Counted from the stretch's first letter, positions 17,069-25,907 are shown. The stretch is 64,000 nucleotides of DNA from CAYZHM01 sp964478225 (GCA_964478225.1 CAYZHM010000002.1:124001-188000); one strand, 5' to 3'. The notes: generated from the sequence alone by a model not told the origin. Made by a program: numbers and translations.

Positions 17069-17740
17069 TTAGCGCGTTCTGGCGTAATCGGTCAGAGCCT
17101 TGGCCTGTTCTTCGGAAATCAAAATATCCTTGCGGCCGTTTGCAAAATCAAATTTGGCAATTGAAAACGGCATGGCTATTTCACTGCGGTTGGAGCCACT
17201 CATTTTCACATAGAGAGCCCGTGCACGGTCGCCCTGATTGTCGAACAAAACATTTTCAACCTTGCCCATCACACGCCCGGTGTCTGTACGGACAACTGCG
17301 CCGATAATATTTTTGGCGCTATAGATGTCCTCTGCTCCGGCAGCTGTCTGGATGTTGGCAAGCAATGTGGGGTAAAGCTCTTCAACTTCTTCTTTGCTGT
17401 AGAGGGTCAGGATATAGGCGCTTGGCACGGCCTTAATCGCCGCATCGGAATAATTCATGTCGATTTTTTCACGTTTTTGCAGGCGATCGAACTCAACCTG
17501 AATGGAATCAACATAGCCATTCGGGCTCAGCAGAATGTCGTGCAATGTTCCAACAACGTTGCTTTTGCGGTCCTGGACTTTGCGCTTTAACACCTGATCA
17601 ACGCGGTCGAAGCGTTGCCCATTCGCTGGGTTGCCGATGTTCAAATCTTGGATCTGCTGATAGGTTTCACCGTAATTTTGGGCGTTTGCCGCGGGCAGAA
17701 CCATAAAAAAAGACAATAAAATCAATAAAATAATGCGCAT
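17069..17740 (-). CDS. PRC-barrel domain periplasmic protein
   Basis: A 223-residue exported protein. The signal peptide is residues 1-20 (cleavage after AANA). Two PRC-barrel-like units follow: residues about 50-110 (VLKRKVQDRKSNVVGTLHDILLSPNGYVDSIQVEF, in two overlapping strands) and residues about 135-220 (SAKNIIGAVVRTDTGRVMGKVENVLF and then SIAKFDFANGRKDILIS). PRC-barrels are small beta barrels found in RimM and photosynthetic reaction centre H subunits; exported versions are common in alphaproteobacteria and have no defined role. GAGGAAAAC precedes the ATG. It is convergent with dapE; the two genes touch. Confidence 0.82.
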   Translation of the reverse strand: MRIILLILLSFFMVLPAANAQNYGETYQQIQDLNIGNPANGQRFDRVDQVLKRKVQDRKSNVVGTLHDILLSPNGYVDSIQVEFDRLQKREKIDMNYSDAAIKAVPSAYILTLYSKEEVEELYPTLLANIQTAAGAEDIYSAKNIIGAVVRTDTGRVMGKVENVLFDNQGDRARALYVKMSGSNRSEIAMPFSIAKFDFANGRKDILISEEQAKALTDYARTR

Positions 17741-17843
17741 GTTTTCCTCGTTATGAATTTAATATAGGTCAATTCGCCTATCAAATCAATTGTTTTTCAT
17801 AATTATATTTTCTAACGTTCTATCTTGCCAAAAAGTTCCGCTT

Positions 17844-18611
17844 TTAATAATCAACGCGGATGAGGTATAGCCCTTCGGCGGGGGCGGTTGGGCCTCCCTT
17901 TGTACGGTCACGGGCTTGGAGCGCTGTCTGGACGTCCGCAGGTTGCCATTTTCCCTCACCGACCAATGCCAGCGTCCCCACCATGTTACGCACCTGATGA
18001 TGCAAAAAAGATTGCCCCTCGGCTTCGATAATAATTTCGACGCCGCCGTGCTCATCATACGGACGTGTTGTGACATCAAGACGCTTTAGAGTTTTTACCG
18101 GAGACTTGGATTGGCAATTGGAGTCGCGAAACGTTGTGAAATCATGATGACCAATCAGATATTGCGCGGCTGTGTGCATGGATTTGGCATCAAGCTCTTT
18201 TCTGACCTGCCAGGCCAGATCATGTTCCAGCGCAAGGCTGGATGGCCGTGTGACGATGCGGTAACGGTAGAGTTTGTTTCTGGCGCTAAACCGTGCATGA
18301 AAATCTTCTGAAACTTCCTCAGCATGCACAATCGAAATGGATTGAGGGCGTAAATGTGCGTTGATTGCTTTCGCAAGATCAAAGCCCGTCAGAGAACGAT
18401 CACCGTAATCCAGATCAAAATGTGCAACCTGCCCGTGTGCGTGAACGCCAGCATCGGTGCGGCCAGCCACATGGATCGCAATATCTTGCTGGCAGAATTT
18501 TTTGATGGCCTCTTCAATCGCGCCCTGAATGGTCGGCAGATCACCGTCCTGCCGCTGCCAGCCGCAATAATCCGTGCCCTTATATTCGATGGTCAGTTTC
18601 CAGCGGGTCAT
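17844..18611 (-). CDS. truA: tRNA pseudouridine(38-40) synthase TruA
   Basis: A 255-residue enzyme isomerising U38-U40 of the tRNA anticodon arm. The opening MTRWKLTIEYKGTDYCGWQRQ is typical, and the catalytic Asp lies in VAGRTDAGVHAHGQVAHFD (near residue 53). The C-terminal FLHHQVRNMVGTLALVGEGK motif is intact. Its ATG overlaps the fmt stop by four bases (ATGA), making a def-fmt-truA operon transcribed leftward. Confidence 0.96.
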   Translation of the reverse strand: MTRWKLTIEYKGTDYCGWQRQDGDLPTIQGAIEEAIKKFCQQDIAIHVAGRTDAGVHAHGQVAHFDLDYGDRSLTGFDLAKAINAHLRPQSISIVHAEEVSEDFHARFSARNKLYRYRIVTRPSSLALEHDLAWQVRKELDAKSMHTAAQYLIGHHDFTTFRDSNCQSKSPVKTLKRLDVTTRPYDEHGGVEIIIEAEGQSFLHHQVRNMVGTLALVGEGKWQPADVQTALQARDRTKGGPTAPAEGLYLIRVDY

Positions 18612-19522
18612 GAAAAAATGTCCCCGACCTGAATGTACTTTCCGTTGATGGCTGATGTGAAATCCATGGATTTACCGCCTTCGGGTTGCAGCATTTTGAT
18701 TTGCAGCACTGTGTTTTCACCGCAGGCGACGAGGCCGTTTTTATCCAGAATTGTTCCGGGTTTTTCTTTTGTTGTTTTGTCTGTAAGCGCAGCAGCAGTG
18801 ATTTTGAATGTGCTGCTTTTTGTTCCCGGCCAAGGATTAAGCGCGCGGATTTGGCGGTCGATTTCAATCGCTGTTTTGTTCCAATTAATGACCCCATCTT
18901 CTTTCTTAAGGAGCGGAGCGTAAATTGTTTTGGTGTCGTCTTGCTTTTCTGGATTGAGATTTTCAATACTGTTTAAAACATCAAGAACCATAGGGCCGCC
19001 AAGCGCAGCGAGTTGGTCGTGTAATGAAGATGCTGTTGTTTGCGGTGTGATGGGCACGGTTTTTTTTGTAAGCATGTCCCCCGTGTCGAGGCCTTTGTCC
19101 ATCTGCATAATGGTGACGCCGGTTTCAGAATCTCCTTCAAGAATTGCACGCTGAATGGGCGAAGCGCCGCGCCAGCGTGGAAGTAATGAGGCGTGAATAT
19201 TGAGGCAGCCATATTTTGGAGCTTCTAAAACAGCTTGCGGCAAAATCAAACCGTAGGCAGCGACAATGGTAACATCGGCATTGTTTGCTTTAAATTCTTC
19301 GATAGATTCAGGGGTTTTGAAATTGAGTGGATTAAAAACGGGGATATTTTTACTTTCCGCATATTCGTGCACGGGCGAAGGCTGGACTTTGTGGCCGCGG
19401 CCTTTCGGACGCGGCGGCTGCGAATACACGCAAACGATTTCGTGATCGCTCTCATATAATGCGCGCAAAGCGGGAACCGCGAAATCCGGCGTTCCCATGA
19501 AGACAATGCGTAAGCCTTTCAT
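18608..19522 (-). CDS. fmt: Methionyl-tRNA formyltransferase
   Basis: A 304-residue enzyme that formylates initiator Met-tRNA with 10-formyl-THF. The Rossmann-like N-terminal domain opens MKGLRIVFMGTPDFAVPAL; the folate/catalytic region contains GCLNIHASLLPRWRGASPIQ (Asn, His) and the GDSETGVTIMQMDKGLDTG loop with the catalytic Asp; the C-terminal beta-barrel has RALNPWPG. The ATG at 19522 is chosen to start at the family N-terminus, two bases after the def stop. It overlaps truA by four bases. Confidence 0.96.
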   Translation of the reverse strand: MKGLRIVFMGTPDFAVPALRALYESDHEIVCVYSQPPRPKGRGHKVQPSPVHEYAESKNIPVFNPLNFKTPESIEEFKANNADVTIVAAYGLILPQAVLEAPKYGCLNIHASLLPRWRGASPIQRAILEGDSETGVTIMQMDKGLDTGDMLTKKTVPITPQTTASSLHDQLAALGGPMVLDVLNSIENLNPEKQDDTKTIYAPLLKKEDGVINWNKTAIEIDRQIRALNPWPGTKSSTFKITAAALTDKTTKEKPGTILDKNGLVACGENTVLQIKMLQPEGGKSMDFTSAINGKYIQVGDIFS

Positions 19523-19523
19523 A

Positions 19524-20126
19524 TTACAACTCGTGCTGTTTGGTGAGCTTGGCAACTTTCTTGATGATCATGTTGCGTTTTAAAGTCGAGAGATAATCAA
19601 TAAATAGCACGCCATTCAAATGGTCGATTTCATGTTGCACGCAATGGGCAGGCAAGCCTTCGAAATCGGCTTCTTGCACTTTGCCGTGATAATCGAGATA
19701 GCGCACTTTGACGGCAGCGGGACGGATGATCTCGGCATATTGCTGCGGGATGGAAAGACAGCCTTCTTCAAACATAGATTGCTTTTCGGATTCCCAAATA
19801 ATTTCCGGGTTGGCCATGACAATCGGATTTTTCGGACGGGAGTCTTCTTCGTCTGCATTTTTGCCGCTGCGGTATGTGGACTGCACCAACAAGACACCGT
19901 CATCTTCGCCTTCATATTCCCAGCCATCGGGAGCAACATCCATCACAATAATGCGGTTGAGCAAACCGACCTGATTGGCGGCAAGGCCAATACCCGGCGC
20001 GTCGTACATCGTGGCCAGCATCTTATCCATCTGCTTTTTAACCACATCATTCACGCCGCCCACTTCCTCGGCCCTTTGCTTGAGGACGGGATCAGGAACC
20101 AGCACTATGTCGTATATATCGCTCAT
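19524..20126 (-). CDS. def: Peptide deformylase
   Basis: A 200-residue metalloenzyme removing the N-formyl group from new proteins. All three motifs are present: GIGLAANQVG (near residue 46), EEGCLSIP (near residue 118, with the metal Cys), and HCVQHEIDHLNG (the HEXXH zinc/iron motif, near residue 161). A loop of about 20 residues (GEDDGVLLVQ to DSRPKNP) between motifs 1 and 2 is longer than in E. coli. First gene of the def-fmt-truA operon. Confidence 0.96.
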   Translation of the reverse strand: MSDIYDIVLVPDPVLKQRAEEVGGVNDVVKKQMDKMLATMYDAPGIGLAANQVGLLNRIIVMDVAPDGWEYEGEDDGVLLVQSTYRSGKNADEEDSRPKNPIVMANPEIIWESEKQSMFEEGCLSIPQQYAEIIRPAAVKVRYLDYHGKVQEADFEGLPAHCVQHEIDHLNGVLFIDYLSTLKRNMIIKKVAKLTKQHEL

Positions 20127-20164
20127 GGGTGATTAGGTAAGGGATTTTGAGCAGAAATTCAAGC

Positions 20165-21292
20165 TTAAGCACGTTTTTTTGCGGTTTCGTTGGCGATTTC
20201 CAGGCTGCGGGGGCTGTTTTCTATTAATGGGATTTCCTCCAGAGACTTACCGGGCGGAACGGCGTGAAAATCCTCGAATTTACGGGCTTTGGTGAGAACA
20301 TTGCGCTCCAACGAGCCGACAGCGTCGTTGTAAGAGCCTGTGGCGCTGGCGAGGGCGCGGCCAATTTTTTCCATGTGCGATTTGAACGTGCCGACGGCTT
20401 TATAAAGTTCAGCGCCGAGAGCAGAAATATCCTGCGCGCTTTTGGCCAGTTCAACCTGCCGCCAACTCATGCCGACAACGCGCAGCAAAGACATCAGAAG
20501 CGTGGGAGAGGCAATGATGATATTCTGCGCGGCGGCATGATCGATCAAGGTGGGATCGGCGCGCAAGGCAGCGCTGTAGAGTTGTTCGCTGGGCAAAAAC
20601 AAAACCGTGAAATCGGGGCTTTCGAGATTTTCCCAGTAGGATTTTTTGCCAAGATCATTGACGTGCAATTTAATCTGGCGTGCTAGTGCAGTGCGAATTT
20701 GGGCGTTTTCGTCTTCGGTCAAATTCTCAGAAAGGCGCTGCACCTGTTCGTTAATCGGGGCTTTCGCATCGATGATAATGTGAAAACCATCTTGCATATG
20801 AATGACAGCATCGGGACGGCGGCGGCCAGCTTCGGTATTCATGGAAAGCTGTGTGTGGTAGTGAACACCTTTCATCAGGCCGGAATCATCAAGAAGTTTT
20901 TCGAGGATATATTCGCCCCATTTGCCTTGCGCCGCAGGATCGCGGAGCGCGCCGACAAGCTTTGCGGTTTCTTTGGAAAAGCTCATAAGATTTTCGTTCA
21001 ATGCCTTATTTGTGCCGCTGACCTGTTGGATGGCGTTATCAAGATTTTTGAGCTTTTCTTCGATGGGCTTGATCATTTCGCCGATCGCTGTGCTGCGTTT
21101 ATCGAGATCATGACGGCCATCGGCATGATGTCTTTTGAAAGTTTCTTCAGCGCGCTGCAAGAAGGCCTCATGAGCGTGATGAACGGCTTCTTGCGCGGTT
21201 AGTTTGAATTTCGTATTGGCAAACAAGAAATAAGTGGTAGCAACGGCTGCGCCGATGATAATCCCGAGACCAATATAAACGAAGACTTCCAT
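20165..21292 (-). CDS. rmuC: DNA recombination protein RmuC
   Basis: A 375-residue membrane-anchored protein. An N-terminal helix (residues 3-25, VYIGLGIIIGAAVATTYFLF) is followed by a coiled coil (residues 40-110) and then the RmuC nuclease-like domain with GKWGEYILEKLLDDSGL, the GRRRPDAVIHMQDGFHIIIDAK block (restriction endonuclease-like core, with Asp and the I-D-A-K motif), and FLPSEQLYSAAL. RmuC limits inversions at short inverted repeats; its exact activity is not settled. It is divergent from the pilin-like gene at 21339. Confidence 0.93.
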   Translation of the reverse strand: MEVFVYIGLGIIIGAAVATTYFLFANTKFKLTAQEAVHHAHEAFLQRAEETFKRHHADGRHDLDKRSTAIGEMIKPIEEKLKNLDNAIQQVSGTNKALNENLMSFSKETAKLVGALRDPAAQGKWGEYILEKLLDDSGLMKGVHYHTQLSMNTEAGRRRPDAVIHMQDGFHIIIDAKAPINEQVQRLSENLTEDENAQIRTALARQIKLHVNDLGKKSYWENLESPDFTVLFLPSEQLYSAALRADPTLIDHAAAQNIIIASPTLLMSLLRVVGMSWRQVELAKSAQDISALGAELYKAVGTFKSHMEKIGRALASATGSYNDAVGSLERNVLTKARKFEDFHAVPPGKSLEEIPLIENSPRSLEIANETAKKRA

Positions 21293-21338
21293 GACGTTCC
21301 TGTTCGCGTTAGAGTGTGTCTATTAGGGTGACGTATTC

Positions 21339-22040
21339 ATGAAAACAGATCAAGAACATTTTTTGCAAAACGCGCGCGGAAGCGGGCTTGTCTATGTCTT
21401 AATCGCCGTAGCGCTGTTTGCTGCGTTATCGTTTACATTGATGCGCTCAACCGATACAGGGGAAGCGGGTACGATGAGCGATGACAAGGCCGAGCTTTAT
21501 GCGACGCAAATAATTTCCTACGCCGGACAGGCGAAGAACGTTATTGAACAAATGAAGTTTTCCGGATCGGATGCTGATGAGCTTGATTTTTCACGGCCAG
21601 GCGAAGCCGGATACACGGCGGGAACACAGGCAGACCGCGTGCATCATGTTTTTCATCCGGAGGGTGGAGGGTTAAACTATACGCCGCTGCCTGGGGATGC
21701 AATTCTGCAGATCAATTCCGACCCGGTTCCGGGGTGGTATATGGGGCGGTTTAATAATGTTGAATGGACACCAACAACCGCGCAGGACGTTATTCTTGTG
21801 GCCCATCAAATCAAGAAAGAAATCTGCGAGAAAATAAATGAAAAAATTACAGGCAACACAACAATCCCGGTTTGGGCAACGGAAAGCCCCGAATTTTTGA
21901 TTGATGAAGATGCGCCGCACGGCTATGGCAATTCTAACTTTAGCATAGCAGTTTGCAATGCGTGCGAGGGCTATGACTCTTTATGTATTGTTGATGTCAC
22001 AGGCAGCTATAGTTTTTATAACTTGATGGTCTCGCGTTAG
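21339..22040 (+). CDS. Pilin-like single-pass protein, function unknown
   Basis: A 233-residue protein with a polar N-terminus (MKTDQEHFLQNARGSG), one hydrophobic helix (residues about 17-34, LVYVLIAVALFAALSFTL) and an exported domain rich in Asp, Gly and aromatic residues. A Cys pair (CNACEGYDSLC) lies near the C-terminus. The N-terminus resembles type IV pilin or T2SS pseudopilin signals (Gly before a hydrophobic helix), but the Glu at +5 is lacking. No pilus assembly gene is nearby. It ends four bases into the convergent yihA. AGGGTGA precedes the ATG. Confidence 0.7.
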   Translation: MKTDQEHFLQNARGSGLVYVLIAVALFAALSFTLMRSTDTGEAGTMSDDKAELYATQIISYAGQAKNVIEQMKFSGSDADELDFSRPGEAGYTAGTQADRVHHVFHPEGGGLNYTPLPGDAILQINSDPVPGWYMGRFNNVEWTPTTAQDVILVAHQIKKEICEKINEKITGNTTIPVWATESPEFLIDEDAPHGYGNSNFSIAVCNACEGYDSLCIVDVTGSYSFYNLMVSR

Positions 22041-22645
22041 AACACGGCGTATCCCGCAATAATGTCCCGTAATTCTTCAATCCCGTAGCCTTTGAGTGAG
22101 CTGGTTAGCGCAATTTCAGGAAAAGCGGCGGTGTGTTTGGCAAGTTCGGCTTTTGTTGCCGCAATAATTTTCTCCTGATCTTCGTCTTTGACCTTATCAA
22201 CCTTGGTCAAAACAACGCGGTAAGAGACTGCGGTTTCATCGAGCAAGTTCATCAAATCAATGTCTGTGTCTTTTAATCCGTGACGACCATCAATCAAAAT
22301 CAACACGCAGCGTAAATTGGGGCGGCCGCGCAAATAACTGCGGATGAGTTTTGTCCATGCTTTGACCAGTTCTTTGGAGACTTTGGCGTAGCCGTAGCCG
22401 GGCATATCGACAAGATACATGGCGCCTTTCCCGAGATCAAAATAATTGAGTTGTTGTGTGCGGCCTGGAGTGTTGGAGGTTTTAGCGAGCGTTTTGCGGC
22501 CTGTTAGAGCGTTGACAAGGGAGGATTTTCCAACGTTCGAGCGGCCAGCAATCGCAATTTCAGAACGGTCCGCGGCCGGGAGCTGCGTTAGTGCGGCAAC
22601 GCCCAAAATGAATTCACATGATCCAAAGAGCGTTTTTGCATCCAC
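22037..22645 (-). CDS. yihA: Ribosome biogenesis GTP-binding protein YihA/EngB
   Basis: A 202-residue GTPase for large ribosomal subunit assembly. G1 is GRSNVGKSSLVNAL, G2 around NTPGRTQQLNYF, G3 DMPGYGYA, G4 TKVDKVKD, and G5-like TSSLKGYG. The GTG at 22645, just after the yidC stop (TAACGTG), is the likely start: the residues upstream would be an out-of-frame copy of the yidC lysine-rich tail. The ribosome-binding region is therefore only A-rich, within the yidC tail codons. Last gene of the rpmH-rnpA-yidD-yidC-yihA cluster. Confidence 0.95.
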   Translation of the reverse strand: MDAKTLFGSCEFILGVAALTQLPAADRSEIAIAGRSNVGKSSLVNALTGRKTLAKTSNTPGRTQQLNYFDLGKGAMYLVDMPGYGYAKVSKELVKAWTKLIRSYLRGRPNLRCVLILIDGRHGLKDTDIDLMNLLDETAVSYRVVLTKVDKVKDEDQEKIIAATKAELAKHTAAFPEIALTSSLKGYGIEELRDIIAGYAVF

Positions 22646-22646
22646 G

Positions 22647-24524
22647 TTATTTCTTCTTTTTCTTTTTGCGCGGCGTAACAGGCTTAGGATCATCGCCAAA
22701 GAGGGCTTCCTCGATTTCTTCTTCCATCATTTCGCCAAGTGGATGAACGGCCGGGCCTTTGTTCACTTCTTCTTCCATGGCTTTTTCTTCCGGCGATTGA
22801 CCAAGCAAGTGGATAGGAACGCCCATGCGATGCATGATGATCATTTGCTGGATGATTGACATTGTCGAGCTGAACGTCCAGTAGATCACAAGACCCGCAG
22901 CAAATTGCGACATCATGTAGGCCATCAAGAACGGAAAGTAGAGCGCCATATCACGCTGGATTGGGTCCTGCGGCGGTGGGTTTAATTTACGTTGAATGAT
23001 CATCGTTAGAAGCATCAAGCATGGCCACACACCGATTTGCAAGAAGCCAGGCGGATCCCAGGGAATGAGGCCGAACAAATTAAATACAGATGTTGGATCG
23101 GGAGCGGAAAGATCATGAATCCAGCCATAAAACGGGGCGTGACGCATTTCAATGGTGATATAGAGCACTTTATAGAGTGCAAAGAAAATCGGAATCTGGA
23201 TCAACATCGGTATACAACCCGCCATCGGATTGACACCTTCGCGTTGATACATGGCCATGAGTTCTTGTTGCAGTTTTTGTTTATCATCGCTGTATTCGCG
23301 GCGCAGCTGCATGATTTGCGGGCTTACCTTTTTCATTTTCGCAAATGACTTAAAAGATGCGTTGGTCAAAGGATAAACAGAAGTTCGGATCAAGATTGTA
23401 AACAATATAATTCCGATTCCGAAATTGCCCGTTAGCTCCGCCAGATAATGCAGCGCATAGAAAAATGGTTTGCTGAGGAACCAGAACCATCCGAAATTAA
23501 CGGCAAGATCAAAGCGCGGAATGCTTAGTTGCTTTGAATATTCTTCCAGCTCGAGAAGTTTTTTTGGTCCTGCGAAAACATGTGTCACGTTTTGTATGCT
23601 GTGACCGGCTTCCAATTTTACTGGCGGGCCCGTAAAATCGATTTGATACAGACCGGTGTCTTTTTGCTTTTTGGCCGGAGGCGTCCCGGTGTAGCTGTAG
23701 CTGAAACGTGTATCTTCTTGCGCGGGAATCAACGCCGTCAGCCAATATTTATCCGTAATGCCGAGCCATCCGCGGGGCGCATTAAACTCCGTCCGGCTTT
23801 CTTTCCGTACGGCATTGTATTTGGCTTCAATAAATTCATCGCCTATATAGCCAATCGCCCCTTCGTTCAAAAGCCAAGAGCTCTCTAGCTTGTCTGGCAA
23901 TCCCTTTTGCGCAACCAAACCATAAGGATGCAGTGTAATTTCGCGGCCGGAATCGTTTGCAACTGTTTGGGTGATTGTGATCAGGTTTTTGCTGTCGAGC
24001 TCGAATTTTTTCGTGAAGGTCAGTCCTTGGCCGTTCGACCATATGAGCGTGAGGGGGTTTTCTGCGCTATTGCCTTGAGCTTGCCAGATCGTATCGGGGC
24101 CAGGAAGATTTACATTCTTTGTATCGCTGACCCAACCATGTTCGATGTAGCGCGGATGGGGAGTGTCTTTGGGGGAAAGAACGGTAACATTGTCTACCTT
24201 CTCTAGCGTGTCGTAATAATTCTTGAGGCTGATATCATCGATGCGCGCGCCTTTAAGGCTGATCGAACCAAACACAACATCGTTATCGATTTTCAAACGG
24301 GAGGTTTCAGCAAGAACTTCAGTACGGTCTTTTGGTTCTTCCTCTGCGGGAGCTTCTATTTTTGGAACGGATGCTATTTGCGTTTGACGCACTTTTTCAA
24401 GAGCAGCACGCTGCGGGGCGGCAACGAAATGGTTATAGGAAAACCATAAAATAAGGGAGATCACGCAAAAGATAAAAAGATTGCGTGTGTCTTGCGGGTC
24501 CATCTGGTTTTTATTCTGATTCAT
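22647..24524 (-). CDS. yidC: Membrane protein insertase YidC
   Basis: A 625-residue Sec-linked and independent membrane insertase. Domain order: N-terminal membrane anchor (residues 12-28), a large periplasmic beta-sandwich P1 (about 60-340), then the conserved five-helix core from ALHYLAELTGNFGIGIILFTILIR, with NPMAGCIPMLIQIPIFFALYKVL and YWTFSSTMSIIQQMIIMHRMG. The C-terminus has a proline/lysine-rich tail that ends in about six lysines, which probably contacts the ribosome. Its ATG overlaps the yidD stop (ATGA). Confidence 0.97.
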   Translation of the reverse strand: MNQNKNQMDPQDTRNLFIFCVISLILWFSYNHFVAAPQRAALEKVRQTQIASVPKIEAPAEEEPKDRTEVLAETSRLKIDNDVVFGSISLKGARIDDISLKNYYDTLEKVDNVTVLSPKDTPHPRYIEHGWVSDTKNVNLPGPDTIWQAQGNSAENPLTLIWSNGQGLTFTKKFELDSKNLITITQTVANDSGREITLHPYGLVAQKGLPDKLESSWLLNEGAIGYIGDEFIEAKYNAVRKESRTEFNAPRGWLGITDKYWLTALIPAQEDTRFSYSYTGTPPAKKQKDTGLYQIDFTGPPVKLEAGHSIQNVTHVFAGPKKLLELEEYSKQLSIPRFDLAVNFGWFWFLSKPFFYALHYLAELTGNFGIGIILFTILIRTSVYPLTNASFKSFAKMKKVSPQIMQLRREYSDDKQKLQQELMAMYQREGVNPMAGCIPMLIQIPIFFALYKVLYITIEMRHAPFYGWIHDLSAPDPTSVFNLFGLIPWDPPGFLQIGVWPCLMLLTMIIQRKLNPPPQDPIQRDMALYFPFLMAYMMSQFAAGLVIYWTFSSTMSIIQQMIIMHRMGVPIHLLGQSPEEKAMEEEVNKGPAVHPLGEMMEEEIEEALFGDDPKPVTPRKKKKKK

Positions 24525-24808
24525 GCTTCTTTTGTTTCCGGTGTCTTTTTGTTTCGCCGTTTATAGCGGATGATGCCCCGCCAATCAAACGTTTCAGGCA
24601 CCGGATCGCAAAAATCGTGTTTGCGGGACCAAGGATGGCAGCGTGAGAGGCGGCAGAGCGTTAATAACAGGCCTTTGAAGGCCCCGTGCCTGGCGATGGA
24701 TTCATGAGCATAAACAGAGCATGTGGGATGAAATCGGCAGGATGGGCTGGTGAACGGGGAAACCACCAGCGCGTAAAAGCGGATGAGGGCTTGGAGAAAA
24801 GTTTTCAC
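24521..24808 (-). CDS. yidD: Membrane protein insertion efficiency factor YidD
   Basis: A 95-residue protein assisting YidC, probably peripheral to the inner membrane. The family core is complete: SPFTSPSCRFHPTCSVYAHE, then RHGAFKGLLLTLCRLSRCHPW and PVPETF. The GTG at 24808 is preferred: it overlaps the rnpA stop by four bases (GTGA) with GGAAAG upstream, and gives the usual N-terminus. An ATG at 24841 would add 11 residues with no family match. It overlaps yidC by four bases. Confidence 0.93.
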   Translation of the reverse strand: MKTFLQALIRFYALVVSPFTSPSCRFHPTCSVYAHESIARHGAFKGLLLTLCRLSRCHPWSRKHDFCDPVPETFDWRGIIRYKRRNKKTPETKEA

Positions 24809-25173
24809 GTTTTCGTCTTTCCAAGCTTCTTGAGACACCATTTGAGATCATTCACGAGCTCTTCATAAGGGCGCAGCGCTATCAGAGGGCGGCCGATCAG
24901 CACATAGTCATGACCTTCCTGAGCCTCAAAGGGCAGAACGTCTGCGGCCGCAGCGCGCAACCTGCGCTTGATGCGGTTGCGGTGAACGGCGGATTTTTCG
25001 GTTTTTTTGGTGATGGTGTAGCCCACACGGATATCACCGCTGTCGTTGGGCATGGCCTGCAAGATAACGCCTTGGGAGACCCATTTTTGGGCATTTTTGT
25101 TCAACGCCATGAATTCAGAGCGCTTTCTCAAGACATGGAGCTTTTTCAAATCGTTTTCACGGGCGCGTTGCAT
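24805..25173 (-). CDS. rnpA: Ribonuclease P protein component
   Basis: A 122-residue basic protein that binds M1 RNA and aids tRNA 5' processing. It has the opening LKKLHVLRKRSEF, the central RNR motif within SAVHRNRIKRRLRAA (near residue 68), and a final amphipathic helix. The ATG at 25173 has no clear Shine-Dalgarno sequence, consistent with poor or coupled translation. Separated from rpmH by about 120 bases that contain a hairpin. Confidence 0.95.
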   Translation of the reverse strand: MQRARENDLKKLHVLRKRSEFMALNKNAQKWVSQGVILQAMPNDSGDIRVGYTITKKTEKSAVHRNRIKRRLRAAAADVLPFEAQEGHDYVLIGRPLIALRPYEELVNDLKWCLKKLGKTKT

Positions 25174-25240
25174 GGGCAAGATTTAGCAAGGGAAGGGTGG
25201 AATCACAAGACATTCCCAAGCAGGAGCATGTTTTTTACAT

Positions 25241-25264
25241 AAAATTAGCCCACTGAAGGGCTAA
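25241..25264 (-). terminator. Hairpin between rpmH and rnpA, possible partial terminator
   Basis: On the minus strand a perfect stem TTAGCCC/GGGCTAA with a six-base loop TTCAGT is followed by TTTTATG. It lies downstream of rpmH and upstream of rnpA, where a leaky terminator would lower rnpA relative to the ribosomal protein. The short U-run suggests attenuation rather than full termination. Confidence 0.55.
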
Positions 25265-25293
25265 ATATACGGGATTTTGAAAAATACCCTCAA

Positions 25294-25428
25294 TTAGGCG
25301 GAAAGCTTGGCGCGGCCTTTGGCACGGCGGCGGGCAAGAACCTGACGGCCTTGTTTTGTGGCCATACGAGCGCGGAAACCGTGGCGGCGCTTGCGAACGA
25401 GGTTGCTGGGCTGGAATGTACGTTTCAT
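25294..25428 (-). CDS. rpmH: Large ribosomal subunit protein bL34
   Basis: A 44-residue basic protein, too short for usual length cut-offs. The translation opens MKRTFQPSNLVRKRRHGF and closes with ARRRAKGRAKLSA, the universal bL34 pattern. It is preceded by a good promoter and is the first gene of the rpmH-rnpA-yidD-yidC-yihA cluster. The ATG is preceded by AAGAGAAAAAGCT. Confidence 0.97.
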   Translation of the reverse strand: MKRTFQPSNLVRKRRHGFRARMATKQGRQVLARRRAKGRAKLSA

Positions 25429-25461
25429 AGCTTTTTCTCTTAATCTTTATTCTGTGGGCGC

Positions 25462-25491
25462 TTTATAGCGCAGGTTTTGGGAGGATGTCAA
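25462..25491 (-). promoter_or_regulatory. Sigma-70-type promoter for rpmH
   Basis: On the minus strand TTGACA (25491-25486) and TATAAA (25467-25462) are separated by 18 bases, with the rpmH ATG about 34 bases downstream of the -10. This is close to consensus and fits strong ribosomal-protein expression. Confidence 0.75.
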
Positions 25492-25497
25492 CAATTC

Positions 25498-25878
25498 TTA
25501 CCCACAATCCAATTCTGGGCTATTTCGGTCAAATATTTGCTTTCTGTAACAGTCCAGCTGAATCATGATTTTTCTATATATCTTCTGTGCTTCTGCATCG
25601 GATTGTGCCAAATTGGTTAATCGCTCTACACAGCAATTGCTAATAGCTTGAGGATGGCCCTTTTCCTTCTTAAATCTTCTAATGGCTTGAAGAGTCGCCA
25701 GATAAAAGGAATCGTCAGGATCTTCTCTTTTAAATTGTTTGTCTCTGAAATGATTATAGAGTTTTTCTTCAAAAAATACGCTCACATCCTCGCCTACTTC
25801 GTAAGAAGACAAATTGAAAACTAGTCCAATTTTTCCCTCCACCTCTAAGGCTTGTACTTGTGTATGATCATTTTCCAT
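25498..25878 (-). CDS. Hypothetical acidic/helical protein, 126 aa
   Basis: I do not recognise this protein. It is soluble and AT-rich. The N-terminal part (KIGLVFNLSSYEVGEDVSVF) looks like two strands; the rest is helical with FYLATLQAIRRFKKEKGHPQ and EAQKIYRKIMIQLDCYRKQI. The EAQKIYRKI segment resembles QAKKIYRELTESYLDSQNPD in the larger protein encoded just upstream (25908-26840), so the two may share a domain. It is transcribed leftward towards the rpmH promoter and ends next to it. Confidence 0.7.
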   Translation of the reverse strand: MENDHTQVQALEVEGKIGLVFNLSSYEVGEDVSVFFEEKLYNHFRDKQFKREDPDDSFYLATLQAIRRFKKEKGHPQAISNCCVERLTNLAQSDAEAQKIYRKIMIQLDCYRKQIFDRNSPELDCG

Positions 25879-25907
25879 CGTTCAGTTACTCTTTCTACGC
25901 AGTTCAA

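Noticed and set aside
25429..25500. oriC/dnaA region next to rpmH
   Set aside because: The rpmH-rnpA cluster is often near oriC, but there is no dnaA gene and no cluster of DnaA boxes; the stretch is only a promoter followed by an unrelated gene.
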